From Labilithrix sp. (GTDB lineage: Bacteria; Myxococcota_A; Polyangia; Polyangiales; Polyangiaceae): 64,000 bases of DNA. The translations under genes and the position numbers were made by a program. The notes beneath the pieces are model-generated. The model was not told the origin of the DNA, searched no databases, and saw nothing but the letters and a program-made list of their open reading frames with translations. Below are positions 42,211 through 49,779 of the stretch, in pieces; within the stretch, counting starts at the first letter, position 1, and each line of letters starts with the position of its first letter. Location of the stretch: the NCBI GenBank assembly GCA_019637155.1, contig JAHBWE010000002.1:124001-188000 (forward strand), in the 5' to 3' direction.

Positions 42211-43320
42211 CTACTTCGGAAGACGGGACACGCGACCGTCGCTCGGCGAGGCCCAGTACACGTGCGTCGCCGTGACGGCGACGAGGCGCGCCGACACGTT
42301 GGCGGGGAGCGCCGCGTCCTGCGCGAGCACGAGCGGCGTCCCCCCGGTCGTCGGCGCGCGCTCGAGGCGGCCGCTGTCGCCGTCGATCCAGTAGAGGAAG
42401 CCCTGATCGTGGACGAGCGAGCGCGGTCGCCGCCGCTCCGTCACCAGGGTGGTGGCGCCTCCGCCGTTCTTGTCGGACCTCCGAATTTCGGTCGCCGTCG
42501 TCCAGTAGAGCGACGTGGCGTCCGTCGCGATCGAGTGGAGGCCGTCCTGGCCGTTCACGATCGCCGCGGGGCCGCCGCCGCCGCCGAGGGGAGCCTTCAC
42601 GATCGTCCGCGCGGTGCGATCGACCCAGTACAGGTTGTTGTCGTCCAGCGCGAGGCCGAAGGGGTCGCTGTTCGCCGTCGAGATCGTGCTCGCGGACGTG
42701 AGGTTGTGGTTGTTGCGACGGACCTCGCCCGGGTCGCGGCTGTAGAAGAGCTGGGTCGAGCTCGCGACGACGTCGCGTATGCGCTCCGTCGTCGCCGAGT
42801 CGCCCGAGCCGCCGCCCAGCGAGTAGTAGGCGAGCGTGTCGTTCGTGCCCACGACGAGCCGTGACGCCGTGAGCGTCAGCGCACTTCCGTTGCTCGAGGA
42901 GCTCGGCATGTCGGAGCCGCGCACGCCGGCGAGGCTGAAGCGCTGGACGACGCCCGGGTTCGCGATGAAGACGTCGCTCCCGACCGCGATCGCGCGCGGC
43001 TCCGTCAGCGCGGCGACCGGCTCTCGGTTGCACAGACCGCCCGTACACCCGCGGCCGCCGCACGAGTGCCCGCACGCGCCGCAGTCGTTCTCCGACGTAA
43101 GGACGTCGCCGCACTCCGAGACCGGCGGGTCGATCGTCGCGTCGCCCCCGCCGGCGGCATCCGGGACGCCCGGTTCGGGCAGCGTCGCGCCGGCGTCCTC
43201 CGGCGTCGGTGTCGGTGTCGGCCCGCCGTCGAGCGCGGGGCCCGTGCCCACGACGTCGAGACCGCACGCGAACAGCGCAACGAACGAGAGCAAAGCGAGC
43301 CCCCCGGCTGCGCGACGCAT
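42211..43320 (-). CDS. lipoprotein with YWTD/beta-propeller-like repeats
   Basis: ATG 43320 gives 369 residues with lipobox LFAC, an Asp/Pro/Ala/Gly linker, a Cys-rich module of about 45 residues (ECGDVLTSENDCGACGHSC, GRGCTGGLC) and a propeller of about 250 residues. Blades show repeats such as NLYWVDRTARTIVKAPLGG, SLYWTTATEIRRSDKNGG, FLYWIDGDSGRLERAPTTGG and HVYWASPSDGRVSRL. The Cys module is the EGF-like form common in myxobacterial surface lipoproteins. Probable ligand-binding surface protein. Divergent from the DUF2325 gene across a 78-base AT-rich spacer. Confidence 0.82.
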   Translation of the reverse strand: MRRAAGGLALLSFVALFACGLDVVGTGPALDGGPTPTPTPEDAGATLPEPGVPDAAGGGDATIDPPVSECGDVLTSENDCGACGHSCGGRGCTGGLCNREPVAALTEPRAIAVGSDVFIANPGVVQRFSLAGVRGSDMPSSSSNGSALTLTASRLVVGTNDTLAYYSLGGGSGDSATTERIRDVVASSTQLFYSRDPGEVRRNNHNLTSASTISTANSDPFGLALDDNNLYWVDRTARTIVKAPLGGGGGPAAIVNGQDGLHSIATDATSLYWTTATEIRRSDKNGGGATTLVTERRRPRSLVHDQGFLYWIDGDSGRLERAPTTGGTPLVLAQDAALPANVSARLVAVTATHVYWASPSDGRVSRLPK

Positions 43321-43370
43321 TCGATCCAAAGTGTACCACCGCCCGGAGCGCGCTCCGCCCGCTTGCGTAT

Positions 43371-43380
43371 CTGTTATAAT
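43371..43380 (+). promoter_or_regulatory. extended -10 promoter upstream of the DUF2325 gene
   Basis: CTGTTATAAT contains a perfect TATAAT at 43375-43380 preceded by TG one base upstream, a perfect extended -10. It is an AT-rich island in a very GC-rich window. The predicted start (about 43387) is only about 12 bases before the ATG at 43399, with no clear Shine-Dalgarno sequence, so translation would be close to leaderless. No convincing -35 is present. Confidence 0.65.
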
Positions 43381-43398
43381 GAACGTATATCTATTATT

Positions 43399-43704
43399 AT
43401 GATGAGAGAGCTTCGGATCCTCGTCGTGGGGGGAATGACGCGGCTCGAGCCCTACTACCGCGACGCGCCGGCCGGGATCGTCATCGACATCGCGTCGGTG
43501 GACTGTCCGTCGCTGGAGGAGCGCGCCGCCACGGCCGACGGGTTGGTCCTCGTCGTGGGGACGGTCTCGCACGCGGCCGCCACGAAGGTGCGGCTCGTCG
43601 CGCGGCGCCGCGACATCCCGCTCCGGTCGGCGATGGGCCCGGGCGTATCGCGCGTGCGCGCGGCCATCGCGACGGCGTACCTGGACGCGCGCGCGAGCGC
43701 TTGA
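43399..43704 (+). CDS. DUF2325-family small protein
   Basis: ATG 43399 (or 43402) gives 101 residues. It begins RILVVGGMTRLEPYYRD, the signature of DUF2325 (a Rossmann-like fold with GG-x-R near the N-terminus), followed by VDCPSLEERAATADGLVLVVGTVSHAAATKV, RLVARRRDIPLRSAMGPGVSRVRAAIATAYLD. Function of the family is unknown; members are often near stress or signalling genes. The gene lies between two copies of the same AT-rich promoter element, which is unique in this window. Confidence 0.75.
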   Translation: MMRELRILVVGGMTRLEPYYRDAPAGIVIDIASVDCPSLEERAATADGLVLVVGTVSHAAATKVRLVARRRDIPLRSAMGPGVSRVRAAIATAYLDARASA

Positions 43705-43713
43705 CAGCCTTGT

Positions 43714-43723
43714 CTGTTATAAT
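43714..43723 (+). promoter_or_regulatory. second extended -10 promoter inside a near-palindrome
   Basis: CTGTTATAAT recurs here, identical to 43371-43380, with TATAAT at 43718-43723. It lies in TCTGTTA/TAATAGA (43713-43726), a 14-base palindrome with one mismatched pair, so a repressor bound there would cover the -10. A predicted start near 43730 is about nine bases before the ATG at 43739. The TTGACA at 43701-43706 is only 11 bases from the -10 and is unlikely to act as its -35. Confidence 0.6.
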
Positions 43724-43738
43724 AGATACTAGTCTCGC

Positions 43739-43834
43739 ATGAAGGACATGGCGCTCCCCTCGGTCACGCTCGGCGCAACGCGCGCGTGTCGCTGTCGTCC
43801 GGCGGGAGCGGGTCCTCCGATCGCGGCGCGTTGA
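43739..43834 (+). CDS. possible 31-residue leader peptide
   Basis: ATG 43739 opens a 31-codon frame rich in Ala, Pro and Arg with a Cys-Arg-Cys (residues 17-19). It follows the second extended -10 by about 15 bases with no Shine-Dalgarno sequence, and it ends 19 bases before the stem of an intrinsic terminator. Third codon positions are about 70% G/C, weaker than neighbouring genes. It may be a leader peptide or a chance frame in a non-coding leader. Confidence 0.35.
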   Translation: MKDMALPSVTLGATRACRCRPAGAGPPIAAR

Positions 43835-43853
43835 TGCGCGATCGGCTGCGTCC

Positions 43854-43895
43854 GAGCCCGCCGGCACCGACTGCCGGCGGGCTCGCGTCATTTTT
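43854..43895 (+). terminator. intrinsic terminator or attenuator before the small-ORF operon
   Basis: GAGCCCGCCGGCA (43854-43866) pairs perfectly with TGCCGGCGGGCTC (43872-43884) around loop CCGAC, a 13-base-pair stem. A run of five T (43891-43895) follows six bases later. With the promoter at 43714 it would end a transcript of about 165 bases. It lies 15 bases before the next start codon (43910), so read-through would be needed to express the genes downstream from this promoter. Confidence 0.8.
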
Positions 43896-43909
43896 CGTTC
43901 GAGGTCCTC

Positions 43910-44050
43910 ATGAGCATCCACGTCCAGATCGCCACCTCCTTCCTGTCCCCGAGCAGGCGGCCCACGATCGAGCTGTCCTTCCAGCTCGGGACGACGCGGC
44001 TCGAGATCGTGGCGCGCTTCGACGTCGTGCGCGTTCGAAGGGCGCGATGA
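43910..44050 (+). CDS. 46-residue small protein, first of an overlapping trio
   Basis: ATG 43910 follows GAGG by five bases. The 46-residue product starts MSIHVQIATSFLSPSRRPTI and ends in a basic VVRVRRAR tail; it alternates hydrophobic and polar residues as a beta hairpin would. About 43 of 46 third codon positions are G or C, as in real genes of this window and far above the nearby non-coding leader. Its stop overlaps the next ATG (ATGA). No family recognised; function unknown. Confidence 0.65.
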   Translation: MSIHVQIATSFLSPSRRPTIELSFQLGTTRLEIVARFDVVRVRRAR

Positions 44051-44169
44051 GGCCGCTCCGGCTGGTCGCGGCGGTGCCGCTCGTTCGATCCGTCGCCGGT
44101 GTCGCCGCGCTCGTCGTCGGCGCGGTTCGTCTCCTGATCTTCGAGGACCTGATCGGCGATGATACGTAG
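44047..44169 (+). CDS. 40-residue small membrane protein
   Basis: ATG 44047 overlaps the stop of the 46-residue gene. The product has one hydrophobic stretch of about 22 residues (LVAAVPLVRSVAGVAALVVGAV) with basic residues before it and an acidic end (FEDLIGDDT), so a single transmembrane helix is likely. Its last 11 bases overlap the start of the GNAT gene. Third positions are mostly G/C. Function unknown; the overlaps suggest co-translation with the acetyltransferase. Confidence 0.6.
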   Translation: MRPLRLVAAVPLVRSVAGVAALVVGAVRLLIFEDLIGDDT

Positions 44170-44803
44170 AGCACGCAAGACCCATCGACCGCGCGCCGGA
44201 TCGCGGCGCGAGCGCCACGACGCGAACGACGGGAACGACCTCTCCTTCCTCGCGCTCGGACCGAGCCCGCGCCTCCACGGCGCGCCGATCGTCGTGCGGC
44301 TGGCGGATGGCGCCGGCGTGCGCGTCCGCCCGCTCCGCGCGTCGGACGAGCCCGCGCTCCGCGCCGCGTTCCACGCGCTCTCGCCGTGGTCGCGCTACCA
44401 GCGCTTCCTCGGCCAGGTCTCCGATCTGGACGCCGGGATGTGGCGCCACCTCTGCCGCGTCGACCTCCGCGACCACGTCGCGCTCGCCGCGTTCACGGAC
44501 GAGCAGCGCATCGTCGGCGTCGCGCGCTTCATCCGCATCCCGGGAGACTGGTCGATCGCGGAGGTCGCCGTCACCGTCGCCGACGACTGGCAGCAACGAG
44601 GCCTCGGCACGCACCTGCTCGAGGCCCTCACCGATCTCGCCGGCGATCTCCGCGTCCGGAGCTTCGTCGCCCACGCCTTCGCGAGCAACGTCGCGATCCA
44701 TCGCCTCCTCGCGAAGGCGGGTCCCATGACCGTGTCGCGCGACGGCCCGGAGAGCACGATCGTCGTCGAGCTCCGAGCGTCGACCACCCCATCCGGAGCC
44801 TGA
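44159..44803 (+). CDS. GNAT-family N-acetyltransferase
   Basis: The 214-residue protein has a basic N-terminal 30 residues and a GNAT fold: VRLADGAGVRVRPLRASDEPALRAAFHALSPWSRYQRFLG, then ERIVGVARFIR-like strand, AEVAVTVADDWQQRGLGTHLLEALTDLAG with the acetyl-CoA Q/RxxGxG/A motif (QQRGLG), and a final ASNVAIHRLLAKAG helix. The opening resembles the acetyltransferase part of Pat-type protein acetyltransferases. The start overlaps the small membrane-protein gene. The target could be a protein lysine or a small amine; unknown. Confidence 0.85.
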   Translation: MIRRARKTHRPRAGSRRERHDANDGNDLSFLALGPSPRLHGAPIVVRLADGAGVRVRPLRASDEPALRAAFHALSPWSRYQRFLGQVSDLDAGMWRHLCRVDLRDHVALAAFTDEQRIVGVARFIRIPGDWSIAEVAVTVADDWQQRGLGTHLLEALTDLAGDLRVRSFVAHAFASNVAIHRLLAKAGPMTVSRDGPESTIVVELRASTTPSGA

Positions 44804-44860
44804 AGCATGCCGTGCTCTCGTGCGGGACCGACGGTAGCGCCGCCGCGCGTCGATACGCGG

Positions 44861-45232
44861 CTACACGTGCTGATCGACGAGGATCGGGTTGCCGTCGGGA
44901 TCGATGACGAGGAAGCTCGCGGGGCCCTTGGTCGACTCGTCGGCGGACGTCGCCGGCTCGATGCCGGCGCTCTTCAGCCGGCGTTGCAGCTCGCGTACGT
45001 CGGTGAACGACGCGAGCTCGTTGCACTGGTCGTCCCAGCCCGGGTTGAACGTGAGCGTGTTGCGCTCGAACATCCCCTGGAAGAGGCCGATCACCGCGCT
45101 CCCGTTCCGGAGCACGAGCCAGTTCTGCTTCGCGTCGCCGGCGAAGGGCGAGAAGCCGAGCTTCTCGTAGAAGGCGCGAGACGCCTCGATGTCCTTGACC
45201 GAGAGGCTGACCGAAAACGTTCCGAGCATCAT
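44861..45232 (-). CDS. VOC/glyoxalase-fold protein
   Basis: ATG 45232 (45229 also possible) gives 123 residues of VOC fold: VSLSVKDIEASRAFYEKLGFSPFAGD and a second half ending PASFLVIDPDGNPILVDQHV. Metal-ligand positions partly conserved. It is divergent from an AraC-GyrI gene with only 26 bases between, so the two probably share a regulatory region, as do the AraC/VOC pair at 21.6 kb. Confidence 0.88.
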   Translation of the reverse strand: MMLGTFSVSLSVKDIEASRAFYEKLGFSPFAGDAKQNWLVLRNGSAVIGLFQGMFERNTLTFNPGWDDQCNELASFTDVRELQRRLKSAGIEPATSADESTKGPASFLVIDPDGNPILVDQHV

Positions 45233-45258
45233 GGGGCGCACCCTACGATGGAAACGGG

Positions 45259-46176
45259 ATGGCCGACTTGCCAGATCTTGCGAATCGCGACTACGTCGAC
45301 CGCGTCAACCGCGCGATCGATCACGTCACCCGCAACCTCGCGGAGCCGCTCAAGCTCGAGGAGGTCGCGAAGGTCGCCTGCTTCTCCCCGTACCATTTCC
45401 ACCGCGTCTTCCGGGCGGTGGTCGGCGAGACGCTCCATGACTTCGTCAAGCGCGTGCGGCTCGAGCGCGCGCTCCACCTCGTCGCCCACGGCGAGGGGTC
45501 GCTGACCGAGATCGCGCTCGCGTGCGGGTTCGGCTCGAGCTCCGACTTCTCGCGCAGCTTTCGGAAGCGCTTCGGCGTGTCGCCGCGCGCCTTCGACCTC
45601 GACGCGCTCCGGCGCGAACGTCGCGACGAGCTCCTCGGCACGCTCCCCGAGGGGCATCGCGTCGCGCGGCTGCCTGAAGGAGCGAGCCCCGATCGCTTCA
45701 AGGTGCGTCTGCGCGACTTGCCCGCGCGCCGCGTCGCCTACCGGCGCGTGTTTCGCCCCTACGAAGGGAACGGCGTCGCCGCGGCGACGGAGCAGATGTT
45801 GACCTGGGCGCGCGCGCGCGGGCTCGCGGGAGGGCAGTGGCTCGGGTACCAGTGGGAGGATCCGGAGATCGTCCCGCTCGATCGCTGTCGCTACGACGTC
45901 GGGGTCGAGATCGCGGACGACGTCGCGCTCGACGGCGAGGTGAGCGAGGCGAGCTTCCCTCCGATGAAGGTCGCCGAGATCGACGTCGCCGGCTCGATCG
46001 ACCTGGAGGTTCGCGCGCTGGAGTGGCTCTACGCGACGTGGCTCCCGCGGAGCGGCTTCGTGCCCGACCATCAACCCGGCTTCGAGGCTTGGGTCGGCGA
46101 GCCGTTCGCGCACGGCACCGAGCACTTCGAGCTGCGCGTCCAGCTCGCGGTGACGCCGTCCCGCGGAGGGGGATGA
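45259..46176 (+). CDS. AraC-family regulator with GyrI-like effector domain
   Basis: The 305-residue protein has an N-terminal AraC double HTH (LKLEEVAKVACFSPYHFHRVFRAVVG, LTEIALACGFGSSSDFSRSFRKRFG) and a C-terminal GyrI-like small-molecule-binding domain. That domain contains VRLRDLPARRVAYRRVFRPYEGNGV and CRYDVGVEIADDVALD, with AGSIDLEVRALEWLYATWLPRSGF and AFEAWVGEPFAH-like end. Rob/BmrR-type regulators of this build sense hydrophobic drugs. The divergent VOC gene is a likely target. Confidence 0.9.
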   Translation: MADLPDLANRDYVDRVNRAIDHVTRNLAEPLKLEEVAKVACFSPYHFHRVFRAVVGETLHDFVKRVRLERALHLVAHGEGSLTEIALACGFGSSSDFSRSFRKRFGVSPRAFDLDALRRERRDELLGTLPEGHRVARLPEGASPDRFKVRLRDLPARRVAYRRVFRPYEGNGVAAATEQMLTWARARGLAGGQWLGYQWEDPEIVPLDRCRYDVGVEIADDVALDGEVSEASFPPMKVAEIDVAGSIDLEVRALEWLYATWLPRSGFVPDHQPGFEAWVGEPFAHGTEHFELRVQLAVTPSRGGG

Positions 46177-46200
46177 GGTGCGGTACGATCGCGCGTCCGG

Positions 46201-46647
46201 ATGGAGGGTGACCGCGAGGAGCCGCCGAACGAGAAGAGGCTCTCGCTCTGCGAGAAGCACGGGCTTCACTTCGATCCGTCCGTGCACGCGGGCTGCACGC
46301 TCTGCCGTCGCGACGTCGCGCCGGCGCCCGCCGTTCACGACGGCGCCGCGCGTCGCGTCGTCGTCGCCGGAGCGGTGCTCGTCGTCGTCACGTTCGGCGG
46401 CCTGCTCGGGTATCGGCAGTGGACGAGGTCGAAGGCGACGCCGGTCGGGAGCGCCTGCACGATCGACGAGGTCTGCGAGGACGGCGCCGAGTGCGTGCAG
46501 CTGATCGGCCGGAGCCCGACGTGCATGCGGTCGTGCCGGATCGCGGCGAGCGGCGAGGACGACTGCGCGTCCGGCTCCATCTGCACGCTCGTCTCGAACA
46601 GCGCCAACCCCGACCTCGCCGGGAACTACTGCATCATCGTGCAGTGA
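46201..46647 (+). CDS. zinc-ribbon and Cys-rich single-pass membrane protein
   Basis: The 148-residue protein has an N-terminal CEKHGLHFDPSVHAGCTLC, a candidate C/H-rich metal-binding ribbon facing the cytoplasm, one transmembrane helix (VVVAGAVLVVVTFGGLLGY) and an extracytoplasmic tail of about 75 residues with seven Cys (SACTIDEVCEDGAECVQ, PTCMRSCRIA, DDCASGSICTLV, YCIIV). The Cys spacing resembles small EGF/disulfide domains of surface proteins. Function unknown. Confidence 0.65.
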   Translation: MEGDREEPPNEKRLSLCEKHGLHFDPSVHAGCTLCRRDVAPAPAVHDGAARRVVVAGAVLVVVTFGGLLGYRQWTRSKATPVGSACTIDEVCEDGAECVQLIGRSPTCMRSCRIAASGEDDCASGSICTLVSNSANPDLAGNYCIIVQ

Positions 46648-46717
46648 TCGCGGCTACTCGGGGCAGGACGGGTCGTGCGATCTTCGTCTTTTCGTGTCAT
46701 CGCTCGTCGAAGGCTAG

Positions 46718-47020
46718 CGTCGCGCGAGGTACTTCGCGATCAGCTTCGGTCCGTTGCCCTGGAACAAGATGCGTCAGGCGTATGCGCTCATCGCGCTCTG
46801 CGAGAAGTACGGTGACGGTCGCGTCGAGGCGGTTTGCCAGAGCGCGCTCGCCTTCGATGTCATCAGCGTGAGCCGTGTCGCGAAGATGTTGAAGGCCGCT
46901 TCGAAGCCGGTGCGCCCCGACGCTGGTGGACGTGTCGTGCAGCTTCCGCTGCCTCGCTTCGTTCGACCGGTTGAGCACTTCGAAACGCGTGGTTCGAGCA
47001 AGAAGGAGGTGAAGGGATGA
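46718..47020 (+). pseudogene. istA: 5'-truncated IS21-family istA (C-terminal fragment)
   Basis: After a TAG at 46715, the frame reads RYFAISFGPLPWNKMRQAYALIALCEKYGD and continues to a TGA at 47018-47020. This is the C-terminal end of an IS21 IstA transposase, with the ALAFDVISVSRVAKMLKAA ending that precedes istB. The catalytic DDE domain and the HTH are missing, so it is not functional. The last bases overlap istB's ATG (ATGA) as in intact IS21 elements. Confidence 0.8.
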
Positions 47021-47846
47021 GCACGATCGCCTCTCTCAATCCCGAGCTCGTCGACGCGCTGAAGCGCCTTCGCCTCGGACGGATCGCGAAGAGCCTGCCC
47101 GAGCGACTCGTCCTTGCCGACAGACAGGAGATGGGGTTTGAGGATCTCTTGCTCATGCTCCTCACCGACGAGATCGCACGTCGTGACAACGCGGCCGCCG
47201 ACAATCGCGCCGACGACGCCGGGCTCGATCCGACGATGCGCCTCGAGCACTGGGACAAGACCGCGAAGGTCAGCTTCGACAAGCGCGTGCTCGCGGAGCT
47301 CGCGAGTCTGCGCTTCCTCGAGACACATCGTCACGTCTGCATCCTTGATCCCGTCGGCGTCGGGAAGACCTTCGTCGCGAACGCTCTCGGTCATCTCGCG
47401 TGTCGTCACGGGTACAACGTGACGTTTGCGCGCGCGGACGAGACGCTGCGCCGGCTACGGCAGAGTCGCTTCGACAATTCGCGGGACGCCGAGATGATCG
47501 CGCTCACGACGGTCGATCTCCTCATCCTCGACGACTTCGCCCTCGAGCCGATGTCGAAGGAAGAGAGCAAGACGTCTATCAACTCTTCCTCGAACGCACC
47601 GGTCGCGCGTCGATGATCATCACCTCGAATCGAGACACCGCCGAGTGGCTCGCGATGTTCGACGACGTCCTACTCGCGCAGAGCGCCGTCGACCGCTTCA
47701 AGAACACGGCGTACGACTTCGTCATCGAAGGCGAGTCCTATCGCGCTCGCCTCAAGCCGACGATCGACGCGGCGGCGACCGTGCCCGATACGCCGGCGAT
47801 GAAGCAGAAGCTCCATCCTCGCGCGCGCTCTCGTCGTCGTCGCTGA
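47017..47846 (+). pseudogene. istB: frameshifted istB ATP-binding transposition helper
   Basis: The first frame (47017-47616) has VGVGKTFVANALG (Walker A, preceded by DP where GP is usual) and LLILDDFALEP (Walker B). Around 47571 the reading shifts by one: the frame ending at 47846 supplies DVYQLFLERTGRASMIITSNRD, the normal continuation. The most economical reading is a lost G in AGCAAGACG (expected AGCAAGGACG). The two frames together give a near full-length IstB of about 276 residues with a basic tail. It is a pseudogene unless the shift is a sequencing error or programmed. Confidence 0.8.
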
Positions 47847-47939
47847 TCGCTCCCTCGTCGGGCGCCGCGACAACCGCGGCTGCCCCGACGGGGGCGGTGG
47901 CCCCATGACCCTGCGAAAATCTCTCGGGACGACCTTTCC

Positions 47940-48018
47940 GGAACCGCGGATCCCGCCCGTGGACCGTTCGGATTTGCACACGGAACGCGGCCCCGCCCGC
48001 GGAACGCGACCCCGCCCG
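47940..48018. repeat. multiple end repeats of the IS21 remnant
   Basis: GGAACGCG(G/A)CCCCGCCCG occurs at 47982-47999 and 48001-48018 (17 of 18 bases identical, period 19), and a diverged copy with two extra bases lies at 47940-47959. Multiple terminal repeats of this size are characteristic of IS21-family ends, where they bind transposase. The array marks the right end of the element. Confidence 0.7.
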
Positions 48019-48030
48019 CGTGTGGGCGTG

Positions 48031-49779
48031 TCAGAGGGCGGGGCGGTACATGGCGCTTACGAACGCGATGAGCGCGTCGACGTCGGTGCCGCGGATGGCT
48101 TCGGCTTGGAGGGAGATCGAGAAGATGCGGGAAGGGATGAACGTGCTCACCGCGCCGAAGCCGTTCTGTGTCGGGGAGGCGCCGCCGGCCGAGTAGGTCA
48201 CCGACGCGAAGCGGTAGTACGCGCCGACGTCGAGCATGTCGGCGAGGAGGGTCGCGCCCGGGCCCGCCGTGAAGCCGAGCATCTTGAAGTACGACGCCGT
48301 CGAGTAGCTCACGCCTGCGTCGGCGCGGAAGTACTTCGCGAGACGGTACACGCGGCCGTTCGCGAAGCCGCCGATCATCGAGGGGAGACCGCCGACCACG
48401 ACGTCGCGCGCCGTCGTCGCGCCCGCGGCGATGATCACGTTGTCGAGCGAGACCGTGGCGTCGAGCGCGCCCTCGACGCGGGTCGGCGTGCGGCCGTCGC
48501 ATAGCTCCGGTGGGATGCGCTCGCCCGGGACGACGACCGCGTCCGCCGGCTCCGGCGGCGCGGTGAGACAGAAGAAAGAGAGCGGCAGGTAGGACGCGAG
48601 CCAGAGCGAGCGCTCCGGCTTGCGGACGTCGACGCGCGCGCCGATCTGCAGCGCGCCGAGGAGGAGCGAGGCGTCGAGGCCCGCGTTGTTGAGGTCGATG
48701 CCCGGCGCCGCGAACAGGTTGTCCGAGGGATAGCTGCCGACCTCGAAGTGCGCCCCGACGCGGTGATGGCCCGGGTAGATGCCGACGAGCCCGCCGAAGC
48801 GCCGCTCGTCGATCCTGCCGTCGAACATCGAGCCGTTGAGGACGATCGCGGCCTCGGGATGAAGCGACGAGCTCGCGTCGGAGTAGCTCGCCTCGACGCC
48901 GAAGCGCTGCGCGTCGAGCGACGGCGTCGACGAGAGCGGGTCGGGGAGGAGACCGCCGAAGGCCGCGACCGCGAAGCCGCTGTCGCCGATGGTGGAGCGG
49001 AGGCGGATGCCGTCGAGCGTGCCGAGCGTCGCCGCCGCGTAGCGCATGCGCCCGATGTTGGCGGAGAAGCCCTGCTGCGAGCCGTACGCGAGCATGAGCT
49101 CGCGCGCGCGGAGGATCGGCGCGCGGGCGGGGGCGCCGGCGCGGGCGCCGATCCCGGGGCCGAACCAGTTCTGGAGCGAGGCGTCGAGGAGGAACGCGAG
49201 CGGCACCGTGAACGGCTCCGCCCGCACGCGCGCGTTGAGCTCCGCGCGCGCCGCCGCCCCGCCGCGATCGGCGAGCGGGAACACGCCGCCGCCGAGCGCG
49301 GTGATGCGGATGTCGGTCTTCTTGCTCGCGTCCATGTCGCCGAGCGGCACGAAGCGAACGGCCTTGCCCTGCGCCGGCGGCACCGCCTCCGGCCACTGGC
49401 CCTCGAAGGCGCTGTCGGGGCGTGGCTTCTTCAGCTTCGCCTCGTCCTCCTCCTTCTCGTCCGGCGCGAGCGCCTTGCCCTTCGCCCCCTCCTTCAACGT
49501 CTCCTCGCCGAGCGACACGATCGCGAACGACGACGTCGCCTGCGTCACGGTGAAGATCTTGTCGTTGATGAGGACCTTCGCGCCGCGACGGAGCCCGCCC
49601 GCGAGCCCCGGCTTCAGGTACGCGTGACCGGCCGCGATCTCCGCGACCGTGACGTCGATGAGCGTCCCCTTCGGCACCGGCTTCTTCGGCGGCGCCGCGA
49701 GCGCCGTCGACGCCGTCGACGCCGCGAGCGCCATCGACGAGAGCAGGAGCGCCGCCGCCGCGACCAGAGCGCGCCTCAT
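48031..49779 (-). CDS. predicted outer-membrane beta-barrel partner of the multiheme cytochromes
   Basis: ATG 49779 gives 582 residues. A signal peptide (LVAAAALLLSSMALA) is followed by a small beta domain (about 35-105, GTLIDVTVAEIAAGHAYLKPG) and a charged linker (EKEEDEAKLKKPRP). The remaining 450 residues alternate as amphipathic strands typical of a porin, with Gly/Tyr/Phe turns (GVEASYSDASSSLHPEAAIV) and a C-terminal aromatic-hydrophobic end (ALIAFVSAMYRPAL). It is the last gene of the operon and overlaps the 10-heme cytochrome gene (ATGA). By analogy with porin-cytochrome conduits (MtrB, OmbB) it may seat a cytochrome in the outer membrane. No homology was tested. Confidence 0.7.
   Translation of the reverse strand: MRRALVAAAALLLSSMALAASTASTALAAPPKKPVPKGTLIDVTVAEIAAGHAYLKPGLAGGLRRGAKVLINDKIFTVTQATSSFAIVSLGEETLKEGAKGKALAPDEKEEDEAKLKKPRPDSAFEGQWPEAVPPAQGKAVRFVPLGDMDASKKTDIRITALGGGVFPLADRGGAAARAELNARVRAEPFTVPLAFLLDASLQNWFGPGIGARAGAPARAPILRARELMLAYGSQQGFSANIGRMRYAAATLGTLDGIRLRSTIGDSGFAVAAFGGLLPDPLSSTPSLDAQRFGVEASYSDASSSLHPEAAIVLNGSMFDGRIDERRFGGLVGIYPGHHRVGAHFEVGSYPSDNLFAAPGIDLNNAGLDASLLLGALQIGARVDVRKPERSLWLASYLPLSFFCLTAPPEPADAVVVPGERIPPELCDGRTPTRVEGALDATVSLDNVIIAAGATTARDVVVGGLPSMIGGFANGRVYRLAKYFRADAGVSYSTASYFKMLGFTAGPGATLLADMLDVGAYYRFASVTYSAGGASPTQNGFGAVSTFIPSRIFSISLQAEAIRGTDVDALIAFVSAMYRPAL

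Larger units (their letters stand above)
46718..48018 (+). mobile_element. decayed IS21-family insertion sequence, right half
   Basis: The remnant comprises an istA 3' fragment, a frameshifted istB and a right end with repeated sequence. The left end with most of istA is absent; I found no matching inverted repeat in 46648-46717. It sits between a membrane-protein gene and the cytochrome/barrel operon, whose last stop is at 48031, just 13 bases beyond the final repeat. Both genes being broken, it cannot transpose by itself. Confidence 0.75.

Noticed and set aside
43701..43723. TTGACA and TATAAT as a standard sigma70 promoter
   Set aside because: The spacer is 11 bases, far from 17. The extended -10 (TGTTATAAT) alone explains the second element better.
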